Below the pieces are notes generated by a model, which made no database searches, had not been told where the DNA came from, and worked only from the letters and a program-made list of their open reading frames with translations. A stretch of 46,646 nucleotides of DNA from Hyphomicrobiales bacterium (GTDB taxonomy: Bacteria > Pseudomonadota > Alphaproteobacteria > Rhizobiales > Xanthobacteraceae): the NCBI GenBank assembly GCA_021323775.1, contig JAJPKK010000021.1, positions 1-46,646 of the forward strand, in the 5' to 3' direction. Made by a program: the position numbers and the translations under genes. Every line of letters begins with the position of its first letter. Position 1 is the first letter of the stretch. This document shows, piece by piece, positions 26,269 to 34,194 of this stretch.

Positions 26269-27270
26269 ATGACCTCCATTCGCTATGATGTTCTCGGACT
26301 AGGCAACGCGATTGTCGACGTGATCGCGCGCGCGGACGACGATTTGCTCGTCAAGCACGGGATGCGCAAGGGGTCGATGTCGCTGATCGACGAGGCGCGC
26401 GCCGCTCAGATCTACGACGCCATGGGTCCGGCGATGGAAATCTCCGGAGGCTCCGCGGCCAACACCATTGTGGGTGTTGCGAGCTTCGGCGCCCGCGCGG
26501 CCTTTATCGGCCGGGTCAAGGACGATCCGCTCGGGAATGTGTTTGGCCACGATATCCGCGCTGCCGGCGTTGCGTTCGACACGGCCCCGTCGGCTGACGG
26601 TCCCTCTACCGGCCGCTGCTATGTGCTGGTCACCCCGGATGGCGAGCGCACCATGCACACTTTCCTCGGCGCCGCCCAGGACCTCCACCCCCGCGACATC
26701 GACGACGAAGCGGTTGCAAGCGCGGCGATCACCTACCTTGAAGGCTACCTGTGGGACCCTCCCCATGCCAAGGAGGCGTTCCGGAAGGCTGCGGCCATCG
26801 CCCATCAGGCGCAGCGGCAGGTGGCGCTCAGTCTGTCGGATGCGTTCTGCGTCGATCGCTGGCGCGACGAGTTCCTGCATCTCGTGCGCTCCGGGGTGGT
26901 CGATCTTTTGTTCTGCAACGAGGCCGAAGTGCGCAGTCTCTACCAGACGGCGGACTTCGATACCGCAATCGCGGCCTTGCGCGGCGACGCGCCGCGCGCC
27001 GTGGTGACGCGCAGCGCCAAGGGCTGCCTCGTCATCGAGGGGCCGCAGACCATCGTGGCGCCAGCCTATCCGGTTGATCGGGTGGTCGATACGACCGGTG
27101 CCGGCGATCTGTTCGCCGCCGGATTTCTGTTCGGGATGGCCCGCGGATTTGAGGACGAGAGGTCAGCGCGCCTCGGCGCGCTGGCCGCCGCGGAGGTTAT
27201 TTCGCACCTTGGAGCAAGACCGGAGACTTCATTGCGCGCCCTCGCGCAGGAGAACGGCCTGCTCAAATAA
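26269..27270 (+). CDS. PfkB-family kinase (adenosine kinase-like)
   Basis: 333 aa ribokinase-fold kinase. Signatures: LGLGNAIVDVIARADDDLL at the N-terminus, GGSAANTIVGVASFGA near residue 60, and the anion-hole motif DTTGAGDLFAAGFLFG near 278. This pattern is the one annotated as adenosine kinase or carbohydrate kinase in rhizobiales; the exact nucleoside or sugar is not fixed by sequence. The gene starts with ATG shortly after a weak GGTAGG. It is divergent from murJ and is the last conserved gene before the accessory region. Confidence 0.9.
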   Translation: MTSIRYDVLGLGNAIVDVIARADDDLLVKHGMRKGSMSLIDEARAAQIYDAMGPAMEISGGSAANTIVGVASFGARAAFIGRVKDDPLGNVFGHDIRAAGVAFDTAPSADGPSTGRCYVLVTPDGERTMHTFLGAAQDLHPRDIDDEAVASAAITYLEGYLWDPPHAKEAFRKAAAIAHQAQRQVALSLSDAFCVDRWRDEFLHLVRSGVVDLLFCNEAEVRSLYQTADFDTAIAALRGDAPRAVVTRSAKGCLVIEGPQTIVAPAYPVDRVVDTTGAGDLFAAGFLFGMARGFEDERSARLGALAAAEVISHLGARPETSLRALAQENGLLK

Positions 27271-27332
27271 AATCCGGGCGGCCAGCCGCATCTTGAGTTA
27301 AGCTCTGCGAAGCCAACTTCACGGAGCCTTCT

Positions 27333-28181
27333 ATGGCCGCAATCTGTCTGACGCGATTGACGATCCTCGCGGCGAGCCTGCTCTGTCTCACCCGCACCGA
27401 CGTTTTGGCGCAATCCGCAGCGCCGCAGACGCCGGAGGCCAAGCCGGAAATGACCGAAAGCTGTCCGGGCCTCGTCGCGTCGCAGCGCTCGCCAGTACTT
27501 CCGGCGGCAATCCGTCCAGGGCTCGCGCCTAACGAGGCGCGCATCACTTATGTGGGCCATTCAACCTTCCTGATTGAGAGCCCGAAGCTCGTGCGTATCG
27601 CCACCGACTATAATGATTACGTGCGTTCGCCGGTATTGCCTGACATCGTCACGATGAACCACGCTCACTCAACCCACTACACCGACCGGCCCGATCCGGA
27701 CATCAAGTTCGTGCTGCGCGGCTGGCGGGACGACGGCAAGCCGGCCAACCACGATATGACCTACTCGGATGTGCACGTGCGCAGCGTGTCCACCAATATC
27801 CGGGACTGGAATGGCGGCACCGAGCGAAACGGCAATTCGATCTTCATCTTTGAAGTAGGCAGCCTGTGCATCGCCCATCTCGGCCATCTCCACCATACCT
27901 TGACGCAGCAGCAACTCAACGACATCGGCCATGTCGATGTGCTGCTCGTGCCGGTGGACGGCGGCTACACATTGGATCTGGAGGGGATGGTGGAAGTGAT
28001 CCAAGCCGTCAAGGCGCCGTTGATGGTGCCGATGCACTATTTCGGCGCCTTCACTTTGCGCCGTTTCCTCGCGCGCGTGAATCAGCAATACGAGGTCGAG
28101 TTCGCCGAAACGCCGTCCGTCGTGGTGTCAAAGACGACGTTGCCGAGCAAGGGGAAATTCCTGGTGCTGCCGGGGCACTGA
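27333..28181 (+). CDS. Exported metallo-beta-lactamase-fold protein with altered metal ligands
   Basis: 282 aa with a signal peptide (cleavage likely near VLAQSAA, residue 27). The MBL fold is supported by TYVGHSTFLIES (73-84), the H-rich segment NHAHSTHYTD (109-118), AHLGHLHHTLT (181-191), DVLLVPVDGGYT and VPMHY (H235). In zinc hydrolases of the UlaG/Lactamase_B_3 type the first motif is HxHxDH and the second has LGD/GD. Here T114 and H185 stand in the aspartate positions. The metal site is therefore unusual and activity is unpredicted. A 21-base gap separates it from the convergent ABM gene. Confidence 0.83.
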   Translation: MAAICLTRLTILAASLLCLTRTDVLAQSAAPQTPEAKPEMTESCPGLVASQRSPVLPAAIRPGLAPNEARITYVGHSTFLIESPKLVRIATDYNDYVRSPVLPDIVTMNHAHSTHYTDRPDPDIKFVLRGWRDDGKPANHDMTYSDVHVRSVSTNIRDWNGGTERNGNSIFIFEVGSLCIAHLGHLHHTLTQQQLNDIGHVDVLLVPVDGGYTLDLEGMVEVIQAVKAPLMVPMHYFGAFTLRRFLARVNQQYEVEFAETPSVVVSKTTLPSKGKFLVLPGH

Positions 28182-28202
28182 AGCGGAGTTCGGACCTCCA
28201 AT

Positions 28203-28868
28203 TTAATCGTGGTGCTGGGGCGCTTCGCGGCGATCTTTCAATCCGTAATCGCGAATGACGCGGATCACATATGAGTTCAGATTCGCGGCTTTGATTAGCG
28301 GACTAATCGACTTCGCGAATTGGGCTGCGTCGGCCTGAGTTTGCCAGGCCGACAGGATCGCAAGGCGATTTGATTGCGTCAGGTGCTCGAAGACTTCCGC
28401 GCTGATCGCGCCGGCTTGCCCCGCCTTGATCCCGCGCGGAATGGCCGCTGCCGGACTGTCCGGCGCTATTTCGCCTTCGATGATGACGAGCGCCTTGGCG
28501 ACCCCGACTTCGGTCTCGTCGTGCCGCATCCAGCCGACCTCCCGATCCGCAAATTTTCCCGCGGCTTGCGTAACCTCGCCGACCCTGAGGTGGTAATCCG
28601 AAAGCACGCCGGCGCGCCCTTTCGCTTGATCCTCGCGGTGCATTTTCTGCGACCGCCAGCGGACAAGCGCCTTCTCCGAGTCCCACAGAGACAGGGATAA
28701 TACAAACCCGTTATTGCGAGCGCTCCGATACCGCTCGTTCGCGAGGAAGCCGTCGATCTTCAACAGCTCGGCGCGCAATTCGTTCGCGATTTCGAGGTAG
28801 GCGGAAGATTGCGCCGGATTTGGCTTTACTTCGAAGACGACGGCGAAAAGCGACTTTTTCCTGGTCAT
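28203..28868 (-). CDS. Two-domain antibiotic biosynthesis monooxygenase (ABM) protein
   Basis: 221 aa from the ATG at 28868, chosen because GGAG lies nine bases upstream; the frame is open much further but that part is low-complexity and overlaps other features. N-terminal ABM fold: LFAVVFEVKPNPAQSSAYLE and SLWDSEKALVRWRSQKMHRE. A second, weaker ABM-like half occurs near 150-210 (FEHLTQSNRLAILSAWQTQA). ABM proteins are cofactor-poor oxygenases or haem/quinone-handling proteins. It is divergent from the 3-hydroxyanthranilate dioxygenase gene. Confidence 0.82.
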   Translation of the reverse strand: MTRKKSLFAVVFEVKPNPAQSSAYLEIANELRAELLKIDGFLANERYRSARNNGFVLSLSLWDSEKALVRWRSQKMHREDQAKGRAGVLSDYHLRVGEVTQAAGKFADREVGWMRHDETEVGVAKALVIIEGEIAPDSPAAAIPRGIKAGQAGAISAEVFEHLTQSNRLAILSAWQTQADAAQFAKSISPLIKAANLNSYVIRVIRDYGLKDRREAPQHHD

Positions 28869-29039
28869 GTCTCTTATCTCCAGTCCGCGCGACCGTGAAG
28901 ATAAGCCATTCATCCACCGAGGTCGGAGGGAATCGCTTCCTCCAAGACCGAACGATCTTTGACGAACGATGTTTGATGATGCAACGCGCACGGTAATCCG
29001 CGATAATTGGCTTGTGCTCGCAATCTTAAGGATTATCCC

Positions 29040-29558
29040 ATGCTCTCCATGCCCATCGTCGATCTGCTCGAACGTGGTCGCCAGCTCGCTGCCCGCGGCG
29101 AGCGGGTCAGCGTTCTGTGGCAGGAGCCGGAGTCGCTCGCCTTCGTGGCGCGCGGCCGCGAATACCGCTCGGAGTTTCATATCAATCCGAGCGACGAGGT
29201 CATGCTTATGATCAAAGGGGATATGCGGCTGCATTACCGCACGCCCGAGGGCAAGGAGGAGATCGCACTCGTCCCGGAGGGATCGACCATCTACACGCCG
29301 GCCGGGACGCCGCATTCGCCGCGCTTTCCGCCCGACGCGTATCTGTTGGTGATCGAACGGCAGCGCCGGCCCGGCGAAATCGACAGGTTCCGGTGGTTCT
29401 GTCCCGGCTGCGATGAGCTGCTGCACGAAGAGATCGCCGAAGTGCGCGACTATCGAGCCGATCCGGTGTCGAAAGCCTATGCGCGTTTTTTCGACAATGA
29501 GGCGTACCGCACCTGCAAGTCGTGCGGTCAGGTCATGCCGCGGCCGCAGGGTGGGTGA
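29040..29558 (+). CDS. nbaC: 3-hydroxyanthranilate 3,4-dioxygenase
   Basis: 172 aa cupin that cleaves 3-hydroxyanthranilate to 2-amino-3-carboxymuconate semialdehyde using Fe(II). Iron ligands are visible at H47 and E53 (FHINPSDEV) and H92 (AGTPHSP), with the H-x5-E spacing of bacterial enzymes. The C-terminal rubredoxin-like site has C121/C124 (FCPGCDE) and C159/C162 (CKSCG). Start: the ATG at 29040 has AAGGA upstream; an 11-residue TTG extension is less likely. No other kynurenine-pathway gene is contiguous, but a RidA gene lies 1.4 kb away. Confidence 0.9.
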   Translation: MLSMPIVDLLERGRQLAARGERVSVLWQEPESLAFVARGREYRSEFHINPSDEVMLMIKGDMRLHYRTPEGKEEIALVPEGSTIYTPAGTPHSPRFPPDAYLLVIERQRRPGEIDRFRWFCPGCDELLHEEIAEVRDYRADPVSKAYARFFDNEAYRTCKSCGQVMPRPQGG

Positions 29559-29895
29559 AGCTTGCCGCCGGGCCGGCCGAAGGCCGCACGGGGGAGGAGC
29601 ATGCTTCGCTCTGAGCTTGCCAAAGAGCGCCGCCTGCGAGACTTCTCCATGAGTAGCCGCCTGCGAGACGTCTCCATGAGTATATGAGCGAAACACGGTT
29701 TAAAGTCATTCTCCAACGCGCCCGGCCGCACTGCTCAACCGTGGAGAGGCATGATCTCCGATTGCGGTGCGCCTGCCGCGCTGCGGAATCCTCCCGGGCG
29801 GTGAGCCGAGGCCGCCCCTTCCAAACGCGCACGTGAAGGGTGTAGCCTTATGCCTGAGCTTCAGCGGAACACAATGATAAAAGGGAGGAAGAGCG
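29559..29895. other. Intergenic region before the first exported paralog
   Basis: 337 bases with no supported gene. It holds a 27-base tandem duplication (29629-29682) and the promoter and GGGAGGAAG ribosome site of the next gene. Confidence 0.55.
29629..29682. repeat. Two tandem 27-bp repeats
   Basis: The unit beginning GCCGCCTGCGAGAC and ending CTCCATGAGTA occurs at 29629-29655 and 29656-29682, differing at one base (T/G). A 27-base unit would keep a reading frame, but no gene is evident here. Confidence 0.85.
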
Positions 29896-30828
29896 ATGGA
29901 TTTGCAGTGGCAGAGTTTTCCTTTGGTATTGGGGCTTGCGGCAGCGGTCATGACGCCCGCCCTCGGGCAGGTAGTGACGCCAACGGCTGGGTCCGCCGAC
30001 AGCGAGGAGGAGAGCGCCGCATCCATCCCGGATCTCTCGGGGTTCTGGGTGCATCCGCTTCCCGGGTTTGAGCCGCTGGCATCGGGTCCGACGGCGCTGG
30101 TCAACCGGGCGCGCCGCCCGAACGGCACCGGCGACATCCTCAGGCTTGCCGGCGATTACACCAATCCGATCTTGAAGCCTGAGGCGGTGGAGGTCGTGAA
30201 AAGGCACGCTGAACTCGGGCTCAATGGCATAGGCGATCCGAACCCGCGCAACCAGTGTTGGCCCGCAGGGGTGCCTTTCGTTTTCACAAATGGCCCAACG
30301 CAGCTCCTGCAGGAGCCTGACAGGGTCACCATCCTTTATGGCTACGACCATCAAGTCCGCCGCGTGCGCATGAACCAGCCTCATCCGGCCCAGGTGACCC
30401 CGTCCTGGTACGGCGATTCCGTGGGCCACTATGAAGGGGACACGCTGGTCATAGATACCGTGGGCATCAAGGTCGGGCGGTATTCCATGGTCGACTGGTA
30501 TGGCACGCCGCACACCGATGCTTTGCACGTCGTCGAACGTTATCGGCTGCTTAGTTCCGAAGCCGCCAAGGACGGGTTTGCTCGCGACGCAAAGGAGCAT
30601 AACGTCGGCCCGGGAATGAGGAACCCGAACCGTCAGGGCAAGTACCTGCAGCTCCAATTCACCGTCGAGGATAAGGGCGTGTTTACGACGCCGTGGACTG
30701 CGACCATGACTTATGGAAGCGGCGGCCGTGACCCTGCCGAGTGGCTTGAGCAGACTTGCGCCGAAAACATCCAGTGGTACCCGGGAAAGGACGCTGACGT
30801 ACCGCGAGCGGACAAACCGGATTTCTGA
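29896..30828 (+). CDS. Exported protein, EGDTLV paralog 1
   Basis: 310 aa with a signal-like N-terminus (FPLVLGLAAAVMTPALGQ). No known domain was recognised. It belongs to a family with conserved blocks in this order: PDLSGFW near the mature start, DYTNPILKPEA, NQCWPAGVPF, PDRVTILYGYDHQVRRVRM, SWYGDSVGHYEGDTLVIDT, PHTDALHVVERYRL, FTVEDKGVFTTPWTATMTY, CAEN, and a C-terminal KPDF. The all-beta look and the repeated aromatic and Gly pattern suggest a beta-rich extracytoplasmic binding protein; this is inference. Start: GGGAGGAAG eight bases before the ATG. Closest in the window to the paralog at 37143-38126. Confidence 0.85.
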   Translation: MDLQWQSFPLVLGLAAAVMTPALGQVVTPTAGSADSEEESAASIPDLSGFWVHPLPGFEPLASGPTALVNRARRPNGTGDILRLAGDYTNPILKPEAVEVVKRHAELGLNGIGDPNPRNQCWPAGVPFVFTNGPTQLLQEPDRVTILYGYDHQVRRVRMNQPHPAQVTPSWYGDSVGHYEGDTLVIDTVGIKVGRYSMVDWYGTPHTDALHVVERYRLLSSEAAKDGFARDAKEHNVGPGMRNPNRQGKYLQLQFTVEDKGVFTTPWTATMTYGSGGRDPAEWLEQTCAENIQWYPGKDADVPRADKPDF

Positions 30829-30927
30829 GGGCGAGGAAATGCAGCCGATTGCTGCGCGCCGCTTCGACTAAGGCTTTTCCGCGGAAATGATCGCTTCAAT
30901 TATTGCGCGGAGGCGGAGCTAACTTCC

Positions 30928-30951
30928 CCGCTTGCCGGGGACCGCAAGCGG
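30928..30951. terminator. Hairpin between convergent genes
   Basis: CCGCTTGC (30928-30935) pairs with GCAAGCGG (30944-30951) around an 8-base loop, in the gap between convergent paralog 1 and ridA. It has the core of the CCCCGCTTGC palindrome family and may double as a terminator; no T run is present. Confidence 0.4.
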
Positions 30952-30980
30952 CGCGGTTATTCCTTACCGAATCCTGAGCA

Positions 30981-31367
30981 TTACTGCGCAGCAATCGCCT
31001 CTACCTCGATCTGAAATCCGTAATGCAGACGGGGGACCGGCACCACGGCGCGTGCCGGCCGCGATGCGCCCGCCCATTCGGCGTAGATGGCGTTGAAGGC
31101 AGGCCACGATTCGATGTTGGTTACGTAAACCCGCACCTGGACGAGCCGGTCGATCGCGCTGCCGGCAGCCAGCAACGCGCGCGCCACATTGTCGAGAACC
31201 TGACGCGCTTGCTCCTCAAAAGGGGCCTCGACCAGCCTGGCGCCGTCGGGCTTTATGGGCAACTGGCCTGAGATGAAGATCAGCCCGCAGGCCGTAACGG
31301 CATGGCTGTAATGGCCGCCTGGCGGAGCCATGTTCGCGGGCGACACATGAACGATTTCTGCGGTCAT
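30981..31367 (-). CDS. RidA/YjgF-family protein
   Basis: 128 aa, full length for the family. Key segments: GGHYSHAVTACGLIFISGQL, FEEQARQVLDNVARALLAAG, DRLVQVRVYVTNI, RPARAVVPVPRLHYGFQIEV (the catalytic Arg region is R-A-V-V-P in place of the common R-x-A-V). RidA proteins deaminate enamine/imine intermediates; some relatives are 2-aminomuconate deaminases, which would fit the nearby 3-hydroxyanthranilate dioxygenase, though that link is inference. GAGGG precedes the ATG. Confidence 0.9.
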   Translation of the reverse strand: MTAEIVHVSPANMAPPGGHYSHAVTACGLIFISGQLPIKPDGARLVEAPFEEQARQVLDNVARALLAAGSAIDRLVQVRVYVTNIESWPAFNAIYAEWAGASRPARAVVPVPRLHYGFQIEVEAIAAQ

Positions 31368-31444
31368 TGAGGAACCCTCAGAATGGTTATTTCTGCTCGC
31401 TGGATGCTGAGTGCGCAGCGATCAACCAGCCGGAGGCCGCCGCC

Positions 31445-32287
31445 TCAGAATGGTGATGCCGTCTCCTGGGGAATTGCGCCAAATGTCGACCCGTCGGCGA
31501 AGCTGCGATTGTTCTCGGCGCAGACGACTTCCTTAAGCTCGGTCACTGCGGGGTTCTGCCGGTATTCCGCCGTTCCCTTCCAGGGCGCCGTGAATGCGCC
31601 GGGATCGTCAACCTCAACGGTGATTTCCAGGCCGTTGCCAAACGGCGTCGAAAAGAGCTGATAGCGCTCCACCACATGGAGCTTGTCGGTGTGCGGAGTC
31701 CCGAACGGATCGACAACCGACATTTTGTGGGTCTTCAGACCGATGGTGTCGACGACAAGCGTATCACCCTCGTAATGACCGACTGATTCCCCATACCAGG
31801 ACGGCGCCGGGTTCTCCGAATGGTTGCGGTTGAGCCAGATCCAGCGCACCTGATGATCGCGCTGGTAGATGATGACGACGCGATCCTTCGCCTGCAGGAA
31901 TTGAATCTCGTCGAGCAGGTTTACGACCTGTGGCACTCCGGAAGGCCAGCAGGAATCGTCTGCCGTGTAGACATGGTCGCGGCGGATTTCGGATTCCGCA
32001 TTCTTCTTCACGATCTCACGCGCCCAAGGCTGCAGGATCGGATTGTTGAAATCTCCGGCCCAGATGTCGTCTGCCCCGGGGGCATCGACTTTAAGGCGGT
32101 TCACCGGCTTCCCTCCGTCATCATCTGGAATTGGGTCGAGCCAGAGATGACCGACGCGGTTCCAGAAGCCGGAAAAATCCGGCTCTGCGGCTGCGGCCGT
32201 GGTTGGCGTTGCCTGCGCCTCCGCGGCGCGCACGCCCGAGGCGGCGCAGAGACTTAGCACGATGGCAATTCCGGCAACGGCCCGCAC
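31445..32287 (-). CDS. Exported protein, EGDTLV paralog 2
   Basis: 280 aa from the GTG at 32287, preferred over a GTG six codons earlier because GGAGG lies seven bases before it. Signal peptide: AGIAIVLSLCAASGVRAAEA. Family blocks: PDFSGFWNRVG, NNPILQPWAREIV, CWPSGVPQV, SWYGESVGHYEGDTLVVDT, PHTDKLHVVERYQL, VEVDDPGAFTAPWKGT, VCAENNR. The C-terminus is ETASPF rather than the KPDF of its relatives. It runs opposite to paralogs 1 and 3. Function unknown. Confidence 0.85.
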   Translation of the reverse strand: MRAVAGIAIVLSLCAASGVRAAEAQATPTTAAAAEPDFSGFWNRVGHLWLDPIPDDDGGKPVNRLKVDAPGADDIWAGDFNNPILQPWAREIVKKNAESEIRRDHVYTADDSCWPSGVPQVVNLLDEIQFLQAKDRVVIIYQRDHQVRWIWLNRNHSENPAPSWYGESVGHYEGDTLVVDTIGLKTHKMSVVDPFGTPHTDKLHVVERYQLFSTPFGNGLEITVEVDDPGAFTAPWKGTAEYRQNPAVTELKEVVCAENNRSFADGSTFGAIPQETASPF

Positions 32288-32466
32288 CGCGGCCTCCTTC
32301 CGCACAGTCTGGATTTTAATCGGATCGTAGGGCGTTCAAAGGTGCAAGCCAAGGCCGCGAGTGTCAACCAGCGACGGCCCGACAGCACCCGACGCGACCT
32401 CGCTGGAATGCAGCCGAACTATGCAGTAACCTTCCTTGCAATAAAAGAAACAGGGAGGGACTTGGC

Positions 32467-33324
32467 ATGGCCGTTGGCGAACGAACCGGAGCGGCTTGCT
32501 GCTGCTTTGGCCCCTATGGCGGCAGCAGGGCTCAGCTCATTGCGGGCGGCGCGCTAGTGCTTATCTCGGCGCTTGCTGCTCCGGCGGAGGCGCAGCCGAC
32601 GCAAGCGCCCAATCTCCAATCGGGCCCCGGCGGATGGACGCATCCCTTCGGCGGGGCCTTCCCGGCGGTGCAAGGTTCGGCCCTTCCCGTGCGCCAGGAC
32701 CCCGAACATCCCTTCGTCAACCCGGTCGTGAGCTTCCGGTTTGGGGACCTCTCCAATCCCAATCTGAAGCAATGGGCCAAGGACGTGATGAAGAAGGACA
32801 ACGACGAGATCCACGCGGGCAAGATCCAGTTCACGGCGAACTCCTCCTGCCTGCCTTCAGGCGTTCCTATGTTCGACCTGCTGCCCGGGCCGTTCTATGT
32901 GCTCCAGACGCCCACAAAAGTCGTGATTTTGGAGGAGCAGAACCACCAGGTGCGGCACATCTATCTGAACGTGCCTCATTCGGCGGACATCAAGCCGTCG
33001 TGGTACGGCGAATCGGTCGGCCGTTACGAAGGCGATACGCTGGTCGTCGATACGATTGGCCTCAACACCAAGACTGTCGTCGACTCTTTCCGCACGCCGC
33101 ACACTGAGAAGCTCCATGTGGTGGAGCGCTGGCGCCTGATCGATGGCGGCAACATGCTGGAAGTGAACATCACGGTCGACGATCCCGACACGTTCCACCA
33201 GCCTTGGCAAACCTACCAGCGCTACCAGCGCGGACAGCGGCCGCTCGCCGAGTTCATCTGCGCCGAAAACAACCAGATCCTGTTCGACTACCACATACCG
33301 GTCGCGGACAAGCCGGACTTCTGA
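32467..33324 (+). CDS. Exported protein, EGDTLV paralog 3
   Basis: 285 aa. The N-terminus has a hydrophobic signal (IAGGALVLISALAAPAEAQ) preceded by a long basic/Cys-containing stretch, so a later start is possible; GGGAGGGA stands ten bases before this ATG. Family blocks: LSNPNLKQWAKDVM, CLPSGVPMFD, PTKVVILEEQNHQVRHIYL, SWYGESVGRYEGDTLVVDT, PHTEKLHVVERWRL, VTVDDPDTFHQPW-like, CAENNQI, and terminal KPDF. It is followed in the same direction by a lectin-like gene and paralogs 4 and 5. Confidence 0.85.
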   Translation: MAVGERTGAACCCFGPYGGSRAQLIAGGALVLISALAAPAEAQPTQAPNLQSGPGGWTHPFGGAFPAVQGSALPVRQDPEHPFVNPVVSFRFGDLSNPNLKQWAKDVMKKDNDEIHAGKIQFTANSSCLPSGVPMFDLLPGPFYVLQTPTKVVILEEQNHQVRHIYLNVPHSADIKPSWYGESVGRYEGDTLVVDTIGLNTKTVVDSFRTPHTEKLHVVERWRLIDGGNMLEVNITVDDPDTFHQPWQTYQRYQRGQRPLAEFICAENNQILFDYHIPVADKPDF

Positions 33325-33410
33325 GCCCCGCCGGCATCTCCTGGCCGGCCTGCCGCGGCGCAGCCGAGGGCCGGTACAAAGAGTGCGACAGCGACAAGGG
33401 AGGCATCACA

Positions 33411-34106
33411 ATGAACACAAGGATCGCTCTTTCTGCCATTGCCATCGCCCTTCTCGGCTGCGCCGCCCAGTGGGCCCATGGCCAGCAGCAACCGCCCCCG
33501 GCGATGACCTTCTTCATCGCCGAGAACCCCACGGGCACGGGCAATCTCGGCGGGCTCGCCGGCGCCGACCAGATTTGCCAGAACGCTGTCCTGGCGTCGG
33601 GCGGGCTCAACTTCAACCACATCTGGCACGCCTATCTCAGCCAGGAACAGCGGGGCGCTGCGCCCCGCCTGAACGCGCGCGATCGCATCGGCGCCGGACC
33701 CTGGTACAACGCGAAGGGCCAATTGATCGCCAGCAGCGTCGCCGATCTGCATGGCGACCAGCAACGCGACCGCAACAACATCCAGCGCGCGACCGCGCTG
33801 GACGCAAGGGGCAGGGAGATTCCCGGCAATGAGCATGACATCCTGACGGGTTCGGACTCATTCGGCCGGGCGTTCACCGACGGCATTGACCACACCTGCA
33901 ACAACTGGACATCCGACGGCATGACCTTGCCGCAGCAGAACCCGAACCTTCCGGCGGACCGGGCGCGCGCCATGGTGGGTCACATGGACCGGACAGGCGG
34001 CCAGAATACTTCGTGGAATGCTGCGCATATGAGCCAGGGGTGCAGCAGGCAGGCGCTCAACAACACCGGAGGCGCGGGCAGGATTTACTGCTTCGCCATC
34101 GATTGA
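33411..34106 (+). CDS. Exported lectin-like protein
   Basis: 231 aa from the ATG at 33411 with GGGAGGCATCACA upstream. Signal peptide ending near WAHGQQQ. The mature part (TFFIAENPTGTGNLGGLAGA, then DQICQ; RLNARDRIGAGPWYNAKG; EHDILTGSDSFGRAF; HTCNNWTSDG; GCSRQALNNTGGAGRIYCFA) matches a family of bacterial exported proteins annotated as lectins in Bradyrhizobium relatives, with conserved cysteines that may pair. Sugar binding is not shown here. It sits 86-88 bases from paralogs 3 and 4 on either side, suggesting one transcription unit. Confidence 0.82.
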   Translation: MNTRIALSAIAIALLGCAAQWAHGQQQPPPAMTFFIAENPTGTGNLGGLAGADQICQNAVLASGGLNFNHIWHAYLSQEQRGAAPRLNARDRIGAGPWYNAKGQLIASSVADLHGDQQRDRNNIQRATALDARGREIPGNEHDILTGSDSFGRAFTDGIDHTCNNWTSDGMTLPQQNPNLPADRARAMVGHMDRTGGQNTSWNAAHMSQGCSRQALNNTGGAGRIYCFAID

Positions 34107-34194
34107 AGGATAGTGCCCAACGACGGTGGCAAGGCGTGAATTCAGCGCCGCCGCGCCTGCGGCGCGACACGCCTGCGATGACAGGGAGGACGAA

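Noticed and set aside
28869-29696. N-terminal extension of the ABM protein up to 29696
   Set aside because: It runs antisense to the 3-hydroxyanthranilate dioxygenase gene, and a good ribosome site marks the start at 28868.
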